Shown here: piece by piece, positions 22,621 through 34,099 of the stretch
How positions within the stretch are numbered: the first letter of the stretch is position 1
Layout of the letters: each line of letters opens with the position of its first letter
NCBI GenBank assembly: GCA_015143295.1
Contig: CM026562.1
Coordinates: forward strand, 11,498,041 to 11,562,040
DNA: 64,000 bases
Reading direction: 5' to 3'
From: Tetracentron sinense
Lineage: Eukaryota; Streptophyta; Magnoliopsida; Trochodendrales; Trochodendraceae
The notes under the pieces: model-generated
Databases searched by the model: none
What the model was told of the DNA's origin: nothing
The model's input: only the letters and a program-made list of their open reading frames with translations
Translations under genes and position numbers: made by a program

Positions 22621-23922
22621 TCATTCCTGCACCAACATGCATACTAATAACCCCGGAGGTCTTCTACTCAAAGCATCAGCCACTACATTTGCTTTACCCG
22701 GGTGGTATTGAATGGTACAATCATAGTCTTTCAAAAACTCCATCCAACGCCATTGCCTTAGATTCAGCTCCTTTTGGGAAAAGAGATACTTGAGACTCTT
22801 GTGATCCGTGAACACATAGAACTCCACCCCATAAAGGTAATGACGCCAAATCTTAAGTGCAAACACGACCGCTGCAAGCTCCAAGTCATGCGTGGGATAA
22901 TTCTTTTCATGCTCTTTCAATTGCCTCGATACATAGGCAACGACTTTCTTGTGTTGCATGAGCACACACCCAAGTTCAACGTATGAGGCCTCACTATACA
23001 CCTCATACCCATAAGGTCCGGATGGCACAGTAAGGACATGGGCTGTAGTAAGCCTCTTCTTCAGTTCCGTGAAACTGATCTCACACTTGTCACTCCATAC
23101 AAACTTGGTGTTCTTCCTTGTCAGGTAAGTGAGCGGTGCTGCAAGGCTGGAGAAACTCTCTACGAATCTCCTGTAGTAGCCTACCAACCCAAGGAAACTG
23201 CGTATCTCTGTGACACTCTTGGGCCTCGCCCAACTCATGACTGCCTCTATCTTCTTCGGATCTACCGAAATGCCTTCCCCGAATACAACGTGGCCTAGGA
23301 ATGCCACCTCTTCCAACCAAAACTCACACTTGCTAAGTTTGGCGTACAGCTTGTGCTCTCTCAGCATTTCCAAAGCAAGATGAAGGTCTCGTATGTGATC
23401 TTCCTGTGTCTGGGAGTACACCAAGATATCGTCGACAAACACGATCACGCATCGATCTAGATATGGCCGGAACACCCGGTTCATTAAATCCATGAATGCT
23501 GTCGGCGCGTTCGTGAGACCAAAAGGCATCACTAAGAACTCGTAGTGTCCATATCGAGTCCAGAAAGCAGTTTTGGGAACATCTTCCGCCTTAATCTTCA
23601 GCTGATGGTAACCGGACCGAAGATCAATCTTAGAGAAAAATTTTGCTCCCTTCAACTGATCGAACAAGTCATCAATCCTAGGTAATGGATACCTATTCTT
23701 TATAGTGACTTTGTTCAATTGCCGATAATCGACGCACATTCGCATCGAGCCATCCTTCTTCTTAACAAATAACACCGGGGAACCCCACGGTGAGACACTT
23801 GGTCGAATGAAACCAAGACCTTGCAATTCCTCTAACTGAGTCTTCAACTCCTTGAGTTCAATAGGGGCCATTCTATACGGAGCCCTAAAAATAGGAGCTG
23901 TGCCTGGTACAAGCTCGATCAC
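22621..23922 (-). pseudogene. Gypsy-2 pol middle part: RT and RNase H
   Basis: Open frame of 433 codons. [58 protein letters not shown] (catalytic D), [15 protein letters not shown], and [12 protein letters not shown] (FVDD intact). RNase [21 protein letters not shown], where the first catalytic Asp is Glu, then [19 protein letters not shown] and [11 protein letters not shown]. Gypsy-1 keeps [10 protein letters not shown] at that point. A one-base deletion near 23922 separates this frame from the protease frame. Confidence 0.93.
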
Positions 23923-24404
23923 AAATCAATCTCCCTGTCTGGAGGCAACCCTGGCAACTCCTCTGGAAATACATCCAGGAATTCACTCACGACCGGAATA
24001 GTCGAAGAGTCCTTTGCCTCGGGGTTCGCTAGGCTCAAAGCCGCAAAACGAGCAATACCTCTACCTTTCAACCCTCGAAAGTGGAATGGTTTTCCTTCTA
24101 CTGGCTTGAAGAGTACCATTTTCTCAAAGCAAGCTACATGCTCGTGATGTGCCGCTAACCAATCCATTCCCAATATCACGTCAAAGTCTTGGAATCCAAG
24201 AACTATTAGGTCAACCGCCAACTCGTGGCTTCCCACTTGAACCACACTATTTCGACACACTTTGTTTGTCAACACTGTTTTGCCGAGAGGAGTCGAAATG
24301 ACTAACTCCGGTTCTAGCAGACTAGGCTCCCCAGAAAAGCCTTCAGAAAAGCTCGGCCAGACAAACGAATGAGTAGACCCGGTATCAATCAACACTCTAG
24401 CCAA
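23919..24404 (-). pseudogene. Gypsy-2 pol 5' part: aspartic protease
   Basis: Retropepsin-like protease: ARVLIDTGSTHSFVWPSF (catalytic DTG), [20 protein letters not shown], and the linker [20 protein letters not shown] toward RT. It matures the Gag-Pol polyprotein. The frame is open to its end, where a one-base loss (GATTTGTGATC against an expected GATTTTGTGATC) moves RT to the next frame. Confidence 0.9.
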
Positions 24405-24559
24405 ACATTCGTTGACTAGTAGGGTTCCTGAAATTTTAACTAGTTACGTCAATCCATGCATCACATCATATGTATATAGGTAGACAGATATATAGCACGC
24501 CACATACGTACACAAGGAGTAAAGCATAACATGACAATCGCGGATAAAAGAATAACTCT

Positions 24560-25826
24560 AAACACGTACCTTGCACCACATCATCAGATGCAAGTGCATC
24601 ACCCTCTGTCAAGGCAAAAACTCGCCCCTGGTTCGCCTGGCGAGGCGGAGTGTAGACCGGGTAGTCTGGGATGACGCCTGGTATGATCCTGCTGGGCGTG
24701 CTGGGGGCCTAATCCCCTGAGACTGGCCTGGTAAATGCCGACTGGGGCAATCCCTGATCACATGGCCCTGGCGACCACAATGGAAACATCCACCCGATGT
24801 CCTTCGGTAATCTCCCGTCGGGTGCCTTCGGCCGCACGAAGTGCAGACCTCGTGTGTATAGGTCGGAGGGGTCGGAGGGATCGGAGGTGGAGCATACCTC
24901 ACCGTCTGAGGTGCAACTGGCCGTGGAGCTGGAAGAGCCTGAGGTCGCGGTGCCTGAGGCACATGCTGCCATGGAGCTGGAGGCGCATAAGATGGCCTCA
25001 TCGGTGGTGCTGGCCACGTGTACTAATAAGGGTCGGTACGAGCCCGCCTCTCTGGAGGTGCTGAACTACCGGCTTGGCCTCTCGCCAATTCCCTCTTCTT
25101 GCACATGTCCTCGGAATTCGCCTCGACCAATATGGCTTTGTCTACTACCTCAGAGTAGGTAGCATGTCTAAAAACCGAAACCTTCTCCATGATAACATCT
25201 TTGAGCCCTTGCTCAAACCTTCTCGCCTTCATTGCCTCGATTGCAACCATGTGAGTCGCGAAGCGTGATAGCTCCGAGAACTTAGCCTCATAAGCGGCCA
25301 CAGTCATCGAACCTTGCTCTAGGTTGAGGAACTCTCTTTATTTCTTTTTCCGTGCTCTGACAGGAAAGTACTTCTTATAAAAAGTATCCTTGAACTCCTC
25401 CCAAGTCCAAGGTTGACCCTGCATGGTCAAATCCCGTGTCCTTAATGTGGACAACCACCAATGGTGGGCCTTGCCCTCTAGCATGAAAACTGCCCATGCT
25501 ACTCTATCCTCCTCTGTGGGCGAGAGGACCGCAAAAATCTTCTCCAACTGGAGGATCCATGCCTCCGCAGTAAGAGGATCCACACTCCCATGGAATGATG
25601 GAGGCCTCAATCTCCTGAATGCCTCAACCCCAGCTGTACGATGTACTGGAGCTGCGGGCGGTGGAGTAGGTGCCGATGATGATGGTATAGCCTGCCGAGC
25701 CGCCAGTATGGCGAGTGTCTAAGGAATAGAGCCTAAGACCTGGGAGAGGTCCGGCTGCTCATCCTCATCTCTAGAAGAAGATGAACCTTTGGTGTGTGGT
25801 CCACGACCCCGTGTGCCCCGCCTCAT
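24560..25826 (-). pseudogene. Gypsy-2 gag (capsid and CCHC zinc knuckle)
   Basis: Gag from ATG at 25826 (MRRGTRGRGPHTKGSSSSRD). Then EAFRRLRPPSFHGSVDP, EGKAHHWWLSTLRTRD, FKDTFYKKYFPVRARKKK, a stop, EFLNLEQGSMTVAAYEAKFS, EQGLKDVIMEKVS, and after another stop a Pro-rich part with the CTSCGRRHPTGDYRR segment and the intact knuckle CFHCGRQGHVIRDC (CX2CX4HX4C) for RNA packaging. Stops near 25720, 25335 and 25020 interrupt it. About 150 bp of spacer with no motif lie between gag and the protease. Confidence 0.9.
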
Positions 25827-26166
25827 GACTAAAGTCCTGAGAACAATAGCACCACATGAGTCTCACTTGAAACCACAATTTATCACAGTTCTATTTCATA
25901 AAAATTCCAATTTCTATTAGTTGTATAATACTAATATACATCGCATCACAACCATCGGTGTATTTATAATACTATACCTTGGAGTTCTAGCGTTCCTAAG
26001 ACTCGTACTTGGTTGAAGCAACCATTTTGACTAAGACTAAAGTTTAGTCTCACACTTGGATCATGAATCGCTTCCGACTTACTTCCTTCCTAACTTATTT
26101 CCTGACATATGCTCTTGTCAAGCCGTGGTATTAGATTCTAAGTGACCCTAGAGACCTAAAGCCTAA
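25827..26166 (-). other. Gypsy-2 5' leader
   Basis: The 340 bp between the primer site and the gag start on the minus strand. No gene or motif was recognised. This leader is largely missing from Gypsy-1. Confidence 0.7.
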
Positions 26167-26178
26167 GCTCTGATACCA
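26167..26178 (-). other. Gypsy-2 primer binding site (tRNA-Met)
   Basis: GCTCTGATACCA on the plus strand, i.e. TGGTATCAGAGC on the coding strand, four bases from the LTR edge as in Gypsy-1. Confidence 0.92.
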
Positions 26179-26182
26179 CTTC

Positions 26183-28070
26183 TGTTGCGACCCAAAACCC
26201 ACCCTAGGAGTTAGAGTGAACTTTGGACGACTAATCATGGCTTACATGACTTGCTTGACAAACCATCCTGCAAAAACCCACAGAGCATATACAATAGAGG
26301 ATATAAACAGCGGAAACATACTCTAACATAGCACAGCGGAAGACTAACAAACCTCTATGTATATATACGCACATGATCCATGTTGGTACAAAAGAAGAAT
26401 GCACAAAAGAAAGTGCGGACAGGCCCGCCAAAATACATGAATAGATATCTCTCATCTCACCCACAGCTCTATCACTCAGAATCTACAACCACTACCTAAT
26501 AGTAGCCCTCTACCGGAGGTTCCTCCAAAGGTTCCTCGACGTACTCCTCCTCCACCCATGGACCAGGAGCACAGACATCAAAAGGAGCAGCTGCTCTGCT
26601 ATCACCTGCCAACATAAGAAGTACGGCTGAGCATGGAATACTCAGCGGGTACCAAATACAAACCAATAGTCATAGCATAAAAATGGCAATACATAAATCA
26701 GGAGCAATTCATATATATTAAACGGGAACAATTCATTTCATTCAAGGAAGTAAAGCAATTTATAATCATGCTTGCATTTCGTAAAAAGCTGATAAAACCC
26801 TTGAAAACACCGTGCACTTGACTTGAATTAAGTACAATTTTTGTGCTTGAAAACTCGTCTTGTCTATCTTGCTTGATTCTTGTAGATCGTGTCATGTCAT
26901 GCATGTCATGCGTGCTTGCTTGTGATCATGTAACTTGTGAGATACACTTGTCAGATGTACTTGTGAGATGCGCTTGTGAGATGCCTTGAGAGGGAAGGGA
27001 GACCCTTCTTTATGCAATGCACTTGAGAGGGAAAGGAGACCCTTCTTCATGATATGTATGTACTTGCGAGGGAAGGGAGGCCCTTCTTTTTGCTATGCAC
27101 TTGTGAGTAAGGGGAGACCCCTCGTGGAATGTTTGTTCTTATTTTCTTGTGAAAAGCGAGGTAAAACATATCGTAGGATATGTCCCACCTCTCAACCTCG
27201 TTCTTGAAAGCCTCGGTAAATTCATGTTATGCATGCCGTACTCGTGGATTCGTGTGCATACTTGCATTGGAATTTAAAGATGACATTTGGGGATCTCACA
27301 ATATATAGCTTGTTGCAATTTAAACAATAAGCATTTATGACATTTTAAAGAAAACAAGGACTCACACTATCATAAGTCCTAACAAGTTCATAAGTAATTA
27401 AGCATGCATTTTCTTAATTTATCCTTCGTTTTGTTCACCTTGGCATTTCATCAAACATAGGGTGTGTCCATTATTTATTTCAACCTAAATCATGCTTTTC
27501 TAGGTGGGTTATGCTCACATCATACATGTTTGTTCATTATGGATACAATGCCCTCCCCATTTCATTCATCACATCATTTCACATGGCATCCAATCGCCAA
27601 CACCCCTCTCCATTCACACCATTCACCATTTCAACCCATCATCCATTTATAGATGGAAGAAAACAAAGAATACAAGAATAAGGGAAGAAAGAAAAGCTAT
27701 AACTAGGAGGGTAGCAAGAGGTACCGACTTTGACAAATGAGGGAAAGAATCATCTCCCAAAATGTCCATGAGTGGCTGCCCTAGCTTGGAGAAACTGCTC
27801 CTCGCGTGCTTGAACCAGAATCTTGAAGCAATCCAAGCTTGAGGTGATTATTGGTCTTGAAACCCCTTTGATTTCTCCCCAAAAGCAAACCCTAGGTTAG
27901 GGAACCCCTTCTCCTTTCTCTCTATCTCTCAAAAGACTCTAAGTGTTGTGTATGAACACTCAAATGTTCGGGCAAAGCCTTTAAGGCATGAGTGAAACGC
28001 CCAAAAGACGAAAACACCCTTAATGAAATTTATGTAAAAACACGAAGACCGAGCGATCGGTGGTTATGAC
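26183..28070 (-). mobile_element. Gypsy-2 5' LTR, truncated (1888 bp)
   Basis: Begins TGTTGCGACCCAAAACC (one base change from the partner's TGTCGCGACCC) and stays collinear with the 3' LTR until GGTTATGAC at 28070. The remaining 373 bp (equivalent to 20629-21001) are absent, and Gypsy-1 RT sequence follows at once. Nearly the whole palindrome cluster, the U3 part, is therefore lost from this copy. Confidence 0.9.
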
Positions 28071-28900
28071 TTTGTGTATTCACAGTCATAGGATGATCAC
28101 ACAAGAGATCTTCGCTTTGTCTTACAGACTCTTCGAGAGTATAGACTTTATGCTAAGTTGAGCAAGTGCGAGTTTTGTCTGAACAAGGTGTCCTTTCTTG
28201 GACATGTGGTGTCTGCTGAAGGTATCTCAGTTGATCCTGCCAAGATTGAGGCAGTGATGAATTGGGAAAGGCCGAAGAGTGTTACCGAAATTCGTAATTT
28301 TCTCGGCCTGGCAGGATACTATAGGAGGTTCGTGGAGGGATTTTCAAGCTTAGCCGCTCCGCTTACCTATCTCATGCGGAAGAACACTAAGTTCGCTTGG
28401 AGTGACAAGTGCAAGGTGAGTTTCCAAGAGTTGAAAAAGTGGCTTACCACAGCCCCTGTTCTCACGGTTCTATCTGGAAGTGGTGGTTTCGAAGTCTATA
28501 GTGATGCTTCACTAGTTGGACTTGGATGTGTGTTGATGCAGCATAAGCAGGTGGTTGCCTATGCTTCCCGCCAGTTGAAGGAGCATGAGCAAAACTACCC
28601 CACTCACAACTTAGAGCTTACAGCCGTCGTGTTTGCACTGAAAATTTGGCGTCACTACCTCTATTGGGAAGAGTTCGTTGTGTTCACAGACCACAAGAGC
28701 TTGAAGTAACTTTTCCTCCAGAAAGAGCTGAATATGAGGTAGCGTCGTTGGATGGAGTTCATGAAGGACTATAATTGTTCCATCTAGTACCATCCGGGTA
28801 AGGCTAACGTGGTAGCCGATGCTCTTAGCAGGAAACCCTATGGCGTTATGGCTCACTTGAGAGTGCAAGAGTGGAAGTTATTGCATGAAATGTGTAATCT
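28071..28900 (+). pseudogene. Gypsy-1 pol: RT thumb and RNase H
   Basis: Resumes Gypsy-1 just after the FVDD motif: LVYSQS, a [42 protein letters not shown]. RNase [21 protein letters not shown] (catalytic D intact), [27 protein letters not shown], then TAA for a Tyr codon, and two further stops before [17 protein letters not shown] (last catalytic D). The RT active site itself is deleted. Confidence 0.9.
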
Positions 28901-30392
28901 AGACACTACTCTCAGGCATGTCACCTACGGGCCGGTGATGTCCAACATTGTTTTTAGGCCGCATATTTTGAACCAGATCAAGGAGTTGCAAAATGCGGAT
29001 ATTGAATTGCTTGCTTACCGAGACAAGTCGGTTAGTAATGGTTGTCAGGAGTTTGCTTTGAATGATGATGGTACTATCACGTTCAAAGGCAGGTTGTGCG
29101 TTCCAGCCAACTCAGTGTTGAGGGGTGAGATTTTGGATGAGGCTCACCGATCCAAGTACACGGTACATCCGGGAGGTACCAAGATGTATCAGAATCTGAA
29201 GAGGCACTACTGGTGGCAAAACATGAAGAGGGAAGTCGCCAAGTATGTTGCTAGATGTCTGGTGTGCCAGCAGGTGAAAGCCGAGCATCAGAGGCCGGTA
29301 GGTCTTTTACAGTCCCTTCCTATTCCGGAATGGAAATGGGAGGATATCTTGATGGATTTCATCGTGGGTTTGCCGTGAACAGCGAAGGGCTCCGATGCTA
29401 TTTGGGTGATTGTAGATAGATTAACTAAGTCTGCACACTTCATTCCTTATCAGACTACTTTCAATGCGAATCAGTTAGTAGCCCTGTATGTCAAGGAGGT
29501 GGTTCGTCTGTACGGTGTGCCTGTTTCTATCAGATCTGATCAAGATCCTAGGTTTACTTCAAGATTCTGGAAAACTTTTCAGGATGCTATGGGTTCTCGT
29601 TTAGAATTTAGCACTGCCTTTCATCCTCAAACCGATGGGCAGACTGAACGGGTAAATCAGGTGGTGGAGGATATGCTCCGAGCTTGTATGCTAGATTTTC
29701 AGGGCAGTTGGGAGGAACATTTGTTGTTGGTTGAGTTTGCCTACAACAACAGTTACCAGGCAAGCATCCAGATGGCACCTTTCGAAGCTCTGTATGGTCG
29801 CAGTTGCAGATCTCCGCTATACTGGGATGAAGTTGGTGAAAGAAAGGTACTTGGTCCTGAGTTGATTGAGCAGACCGCAGAAAGGATCAAGGTTATCCAG
29901 GAACAATAGAAAACTGCTCAGGATAGGCAGAAGAGCTATGCGGATACTCGCCGCTGAGACTTGGAATTCCAAGTTGGAGATCGGGTCTTTGTGAAGATTT
30001 CGCCGAGTCGGGGAATCATGAGGTTTGGAAAGAAGGGAAAGCTTAGTCCTAGGTACATAGGACCATTTGAGATCATTACGAGGGTTGGTGAGGTTGCTTA
30101 CAGGGTAGCACTACCGTCTCACATGGCAGCGGTCTATAATGTATTTCACGTCTCTATGCTTAGGAAATACATTTCGGATCCGTCTCATGTCATTGCTCTT
30201 GATCCTGTGGAAATTAGAGAGGATCTCATGTTGGTTGAGCAGCCAATTCAGATTTTGGATCATCGAGATCAAGTGTTGAGAAACAAGACTATCCCTTTAG
30301 TCCTTGTAAAGTGGCAACATCATTCCAAGGAAGAAGCTACATGGGAACGGGAAGCCGAGGTGAAGGAAAAGTATCCTCACCTGTTCGAGTAG
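28901..30392 (+). pseudogene. Gypsy-1 pol: integrase
   Basis: HHCC zinc finger (YTVHPGGTKMYQNLKRHYWW, CLVCQQVKAEHQ), the DDE core (LMDFIVGLP; SIRSDQDPRFTSRFW; TDGQTERVNQ), and a C terminus with GDRVFVKISPSRGIMRFGKK and the chromodomain-like LRNKTIPLVLVKWQHHSKEE, ending KYPHLFE at 30392. Stops at about 29377 (likely CGA to TGA), 29908 and 29956 (CGC-CGA to TGA) break it. It has few lesions and no obvious frameshift. Confidence 0.9.
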
Positions 30393-30443
30393 TTTTCCTT
30401 GTTGGTTTTGTATTTTGGTTCTTGCATGTTTTGGTATCGTTCT

Positions 30444-30479
30444 AATTTCGAGGACGAAATTCCTGTAAGGGGGGAGGGA
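30444..30479 (+). other. Gypsy-1 hairpin and polypurine tract
   Basis: AATTTCGAGGACGAAATT (30444-30461) can form a hairpin with 7-bp arms, followed by AAGGGGGGAGGGA (30467-30479) directly before the 3' LTR. The tract primes plus-strand synthesis. Confidence 0.85.
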
Positions 30480-30821
30480 TGTAGAGCCCTGAATTTTCAT
30501 CTTACCTATTGGTGAACGGTGTATGAATAGTGCCCAAGTGTGGTTTTGTACGCTTAAGGGTCTTATGATTAATATACGAGTTTGGATAATTGGCATGCAT
30601 GTTTTAATAGGTCTACATATCCCTAAGGAGTGTGTTTTAAGCACTAAAGGTGTTGGAATTGGGATTGGAAAGGTCTAAGGTAGTGAAAACAAGGTTTTTC
30701 AGCAAAACAGGGGATCACCGATTGCTCGGTGATACCTCCGATCGACCGGTCTTCTACCGATCGCTCGGTGTCTATCGTGCGGTCAAAATTTTAGTATGGG
30801 GAAATTTTCCAGAGAGGTTGT
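30480..30821 (+). mobile_element. Gypsy-1 3' LTR, truncated (342 bp)
   Basis: Starts TGTAGAGCCCTGAATTTTC and follows the 5' LTR to GAGAGGTTGT, including the first three palindromes. At 30822 the Tat-like LTR begins. The rest of this LTR (TTTTCACCCGAGC onward) was not found anywhere to the right. Confidence 0.9.
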
Positions 30822-31623
30822 TGTGAGTACCTGGATTTTACCCTCCCTTCCCGATCAGGATAAATCCCAATAAGGAATGGTGATAAATTGTAATTGAGTT
30901 GTGAGTCGCCACCTATCTAATTCTGAGGGAAATAGGTCCCTGAATTTGTTGGATAAGGCATGGTCTAGAAATCAGAGGTCAGGGTAAAGGATTCATTTGA
31001 GTTAGGGGAAGGTGTTAGGCACCCCTAAACTCACATCCGGAGATGGTTACCTACTCTCTAAGTCTGAATCAAATAAAGGAAACCGTATAAGAAACTTGCA
31101 ATTCGATCTATATGCTGAGCAATGTAATATTGACTGAAATAAATGAATTGAGAGGGATAGGGTAGAAATGGAATAAGGATTCCATCCTAGGGGAGCTGAA
31201 CCCAATCAGGGTTGCCTACGTATCCACAGTTAGTGGAATCAAGCCACACGTAGTTCCGGAGGGAAGTTGATGGTTTGATTTGATTTGATTGGATTGGATT
31301 GTGGGTGATTGAAAGGTTTGAGGGTTTTTGCTCTTATTTGATGAGCGAGGTGGCCTTTTAAGCTCGTGCTGAGGAGCGAGGTGGCCTTTTTAGCTCGTGT
31401 TGAGGAGCGAGGTGGCCTTTTTAGCTCGTGCTGAGGAGCGATGGGGTCGTATTTGAACAGGGTTTGAATTGAGGCTTTGACAAGGGTTTAACTAGGGTTT
31501 AACTAAGGTTTCGGTAGGGTTTACCTGGACGGAGGTTTGACTAGACAAGGCTAGTTTTGGACTAGGCTTTGGACAAAGGTTCGACTAAACTAGGCTAGGT
31601 TTGGATAAAATCAGGCAGAGGTT

Positions 31624-32099
31624 CGACAGGGTAAGCCAGGTTTAAGTAAAACCGGGCAGGGGTTCGACAGGGTAAGCTGGGTTTAAGTAAAACCGGGCAG
31701 GGGTTCGACAGGGTAAGCCGGGTTTAAGTAAAACCGGGCAGAGGTTCGACAGGGTAAGCCGGGTTTAAGTAAAACCGGGCAGAGGTTCGACAGGGTAAGC
31801 CGGGTTTAAGTAAAACCAGGCAGAGGTTCGACAGGGTAAGCCGGGTTTAAGTAAAACCAGGCAGAGGTTCGACAGGGTAAGCCGGGTTTAAGTAAAACCG
31901 GGCAGAGGTTCGACAGGGTAAGCCGGGTTTAAGTAAAACCGGGCAGGGGTTTGACAGGGTAAGCCGGGTTTAAGTAAAACCGGGCAGAGGTTCAACAGGG
32001 TAAGCCGGGTTTAAGTAAAACCGGGCAGAGGTTCGACAGGGTAAGCCGGTTTTAAGTAAAACCGGGCAGAGGTTCGACGGGATAAGCAGTCTAAGCAAT
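31624..32099. repeat. 41-bp tandem array, about 12 units
   Basis: Unit starts CGACAGGGTAAGCCGGGTTT and continues AAGTAAAACCGGGCAGAGGTT. Starts at 31624, 31665 and so on to 32075, exactly 41 bp apart. Each unit holds a near-palindrome, GCCGGGTTT against AAAACCGGGC, so the transcript could form a row of hairpins. Unit-to-unit differences are small (GAGG/GGGG, CCGG/CCAG). Confidence 0.9.
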
Positions 32100-32366
32100 T
32101 TAAGCAATTTAAAAATAATTAAAAACTAATTAAACTACTAAAAGACAAAACAAAAGTCAAAGTTTTGGCGATTTTACCTTCTGGGAAACCAAAAGGGTCT
32201 CTGAAATAAGTGCTCCCGAGAACGATTCTTCGAAATCGAATTCCCGGGATCGCCGACGCCAAAAGAAGGATTTTCGAAAGAGGAGAGAGAAGAGAGCAAG
32301 TGGAAAAGGAAAAATGAAGAATGAAGGAAGGGGTGGGGGGTATTTATAGTTTTTCAAAACGGGGTC

Positions 32367-32575
32367 CGCGCCTTTTTAAAGGGCGCGATTTACTATATTT
32401 TAATGAATAGTAAAGCGGTATGAACAGTGAGTCGGCAACGCGATATTTCGAAATCCGTGCCTTTTTAAACGGCGAGATTTTAATATATTTTATTATTTAA
32501 CAAAAATAATAATAATAAATGAAGTTTGCCATGGAAGTGGGACCGACATTGTCCCGCGCCTTTTAAAAGGGCGAG
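32367..32575 (-). promoter_or_regulatory. Tat-like left LTR palindromes upstream of TATA
   Basis: Three 21-bp imperfect palindromes around TTTAAA with GC-rich arms: CGCGCCTTTTTAAAGGGCGC (from 32367), CGTGCCTTTTTAAACGGCGA (32456), and CGCGCCTTTTAAAAGGGCGA (32555). In minus orientation they lie about 20-230 bp upstream of the TATA box at 32341-32350. Confidence 0.62.
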
Positions 32576-33496
32576 CTTGCCCCTTAGGGCCTGTTTGGCC
32601 TTTTAAAAAAACTGATTTTTTGGTTTTTTTGTTTATACTCCTATATGCTGAAAAACTGTTTTTATCGTTTTAAGCACATTTTGAGTCCAAAAATAGTCAA
32701 AATTAAACTGATAAAATCTAGAAAAATATTTTTAGATAAAACATGAATTTTTTGGTGCTTTTCAGGGGCGTTTTGGTCATTTTATACTCCAGGGGCGTTT
32801 CGGTCATTTTCTACCGTTTTAAGTCCGATTTAATCCCAAAAATAACCAAAATTCATCAAAAAATTTGTAAAATCATTTTGAACCAAATGAAAACTTTTAG
32901 AATTTTTTTAGGGGTATTTTGGTCATTTTTCACCCTAGGGGCATTTTGGTCAATTTTCACCTAAGGGGTGTTTTTCGGATTTTGAAGCACGTGGAAAGAG
33001 AGTCTTAAAAGAGGGTTTTTAAGAGGATTTTTAGAAGGGTAAAAGATGCTAAAAGGGGTGCAAAATTGGGGTGCTTACAGTTGCCCCTCTTTGTCGGAGG
33101 GTGCGGGCACGTGAACGACAAAGACTATAAGACCTCAATTTTGCACGTGCTACAACTTGTGTGTTTGAAAACAAAAGAGTTTAAAAAGAAAGTTAACTTA
33201 TGCTTAGACTGCTTGACACAAAGGGGATCCTAAAGGACGGGGTTGATGGGAGAACCTGTGCAGTTGCTGGGGGATAGAGAAGAAATGGATGGTTTATCCT
33301 TAGTGATGAAACATCCGAGATATGGGAGAGAAGTTCTTCGCCTTATTGCAAAGGGAAAAAGAAGCGGACTCGTAAAGAAGGGATAACAACATATTACGAT
33401 GTCAGCCAAATTGTAAAAGATGGATGACAACCATAGCGATGTCAGCCAGATTGAAAGGGTGGATGACAAGTGAGGCAATGTCAGCCGGATCAAATG

Positions 33497-34099
33497 TGCT
33501 TTTCGCCTCCTCACAGGAGGGATCGCTTTTGAAGTGTTGCTTTTAGCCTCTTCACAGGAGGGATCACTTTTGAAATGTGCTTTTAGCCTCTTCACAGGAG
33601 GGATCGCTTTTGAAATGTGCTTTTAGCCTCTTCACAGGAGGGATCGCTTTTGAAGTGTGCTTTTAGCCTCTTCACAGGAGGGATCGCTTTTGAAATGTGC
33701 TTTTAGCCTCTTCACAGGAGGGATCGCTTTTGAAATGTGCTTTTAGCCTCTTCACAGGAGGGATCGATTTTGAAGTGTTGCTTTTAGCCTCTTCACAGGA
33801 GGGATCGATTTTGAAGTGTTGCTTTTAGCCTCTTCACAAGAGGGATCGCTTTTGAAATGTGCTTTTAGCCTCTTCACAGGAGGGATCGATTTTGAAGTGT
33901 TGCTTTTAGCCTCTTCACAGGAGGGATCGCTTTTGAAATGTGCTTTTAGCCTCTTCACTGGAGGGATCGATTTTGAAGTGTTGCTTTTAGCCTCTTCACA
34001 GGAGGGATCGCTTTTGAAATGTGCTTTTAGCCTCTTCACAAGAGGGATCGCTTTTGAAATGTGCTTTTAGCCTCTTCACAGGAGGGATCGCTTTTGAAA
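33497..34099. repeat. 40/41-bp tandem array, about 15 units
   Basis: Unit core GCTTTTAGCCTCTTCACAGG then AGGGATCGCTTTTGAAATGT. Two unit lengths alternate: 40 bp (AAATGTGC) and 41 bp (AAGTGTTGC). About 15 copies of (A)GGAGGGATC are present. There are no unique spacers, so this is a satellite-like array and not a CRISPR. Confidence 0.92.

Larger units (their letters stand above)
18641..28070 (-). mobile_element. Gypsy-2: Ty3/Gypsy element nested in Gypsy-1
   Basis: Minus-oriented element: 3' LTR 18641-21001, polypurine tract, pol, gag, leader, primer site, then 5' LTR 26183-28070 lacking its last 373 bp. The integrase C terminus keeps the LRNKTIPLVLVQW chromodomain-like pattern of Tekay/Del-type chromoviruses (family call inferred). 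The LTRs differ at roughly 2% of sites by eye apart from one 102-bp duplication, so it is younger than Gypsy-1, LINE-A and LINE-B. It carries several stop codons and one clear frameshift, so it is no longer autonomous. Confidence 0.93.
30822..33079 (-). mobile_element. Tat-like left LTR (2258 bp)
   Basis: TGTGAGTACCTGG ... GGGGTGCTTACA. Contains a 37-bp repeat (three copies, about 31345-31440, GAGCGAGGTGGCCTTTTTAG), a 41-bp array (31624-32099), a TATA box read on the minus strand (ACTATAAATA, 32341-32350), and three 21-bp imperfect palindromes upstream of it (32367-32575). Homopolymer-rich sequence with repeated GGGGCGTTTTGGTCATTTT wording follows (32750-32960). Confidence 0.75.

Noticed and set aside
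33230-34039. Minus-strand frames with KRLKAHFKSDPSCEEAKSN repeats
   Set aside because: They only translate the 40-bp array and have no start, domain or gene context.
33497-34099. CRISPR-like regular repeats
   Set aside because: The 40-bp units follow each other directly with no unique spacers, inside a plant LTR element.
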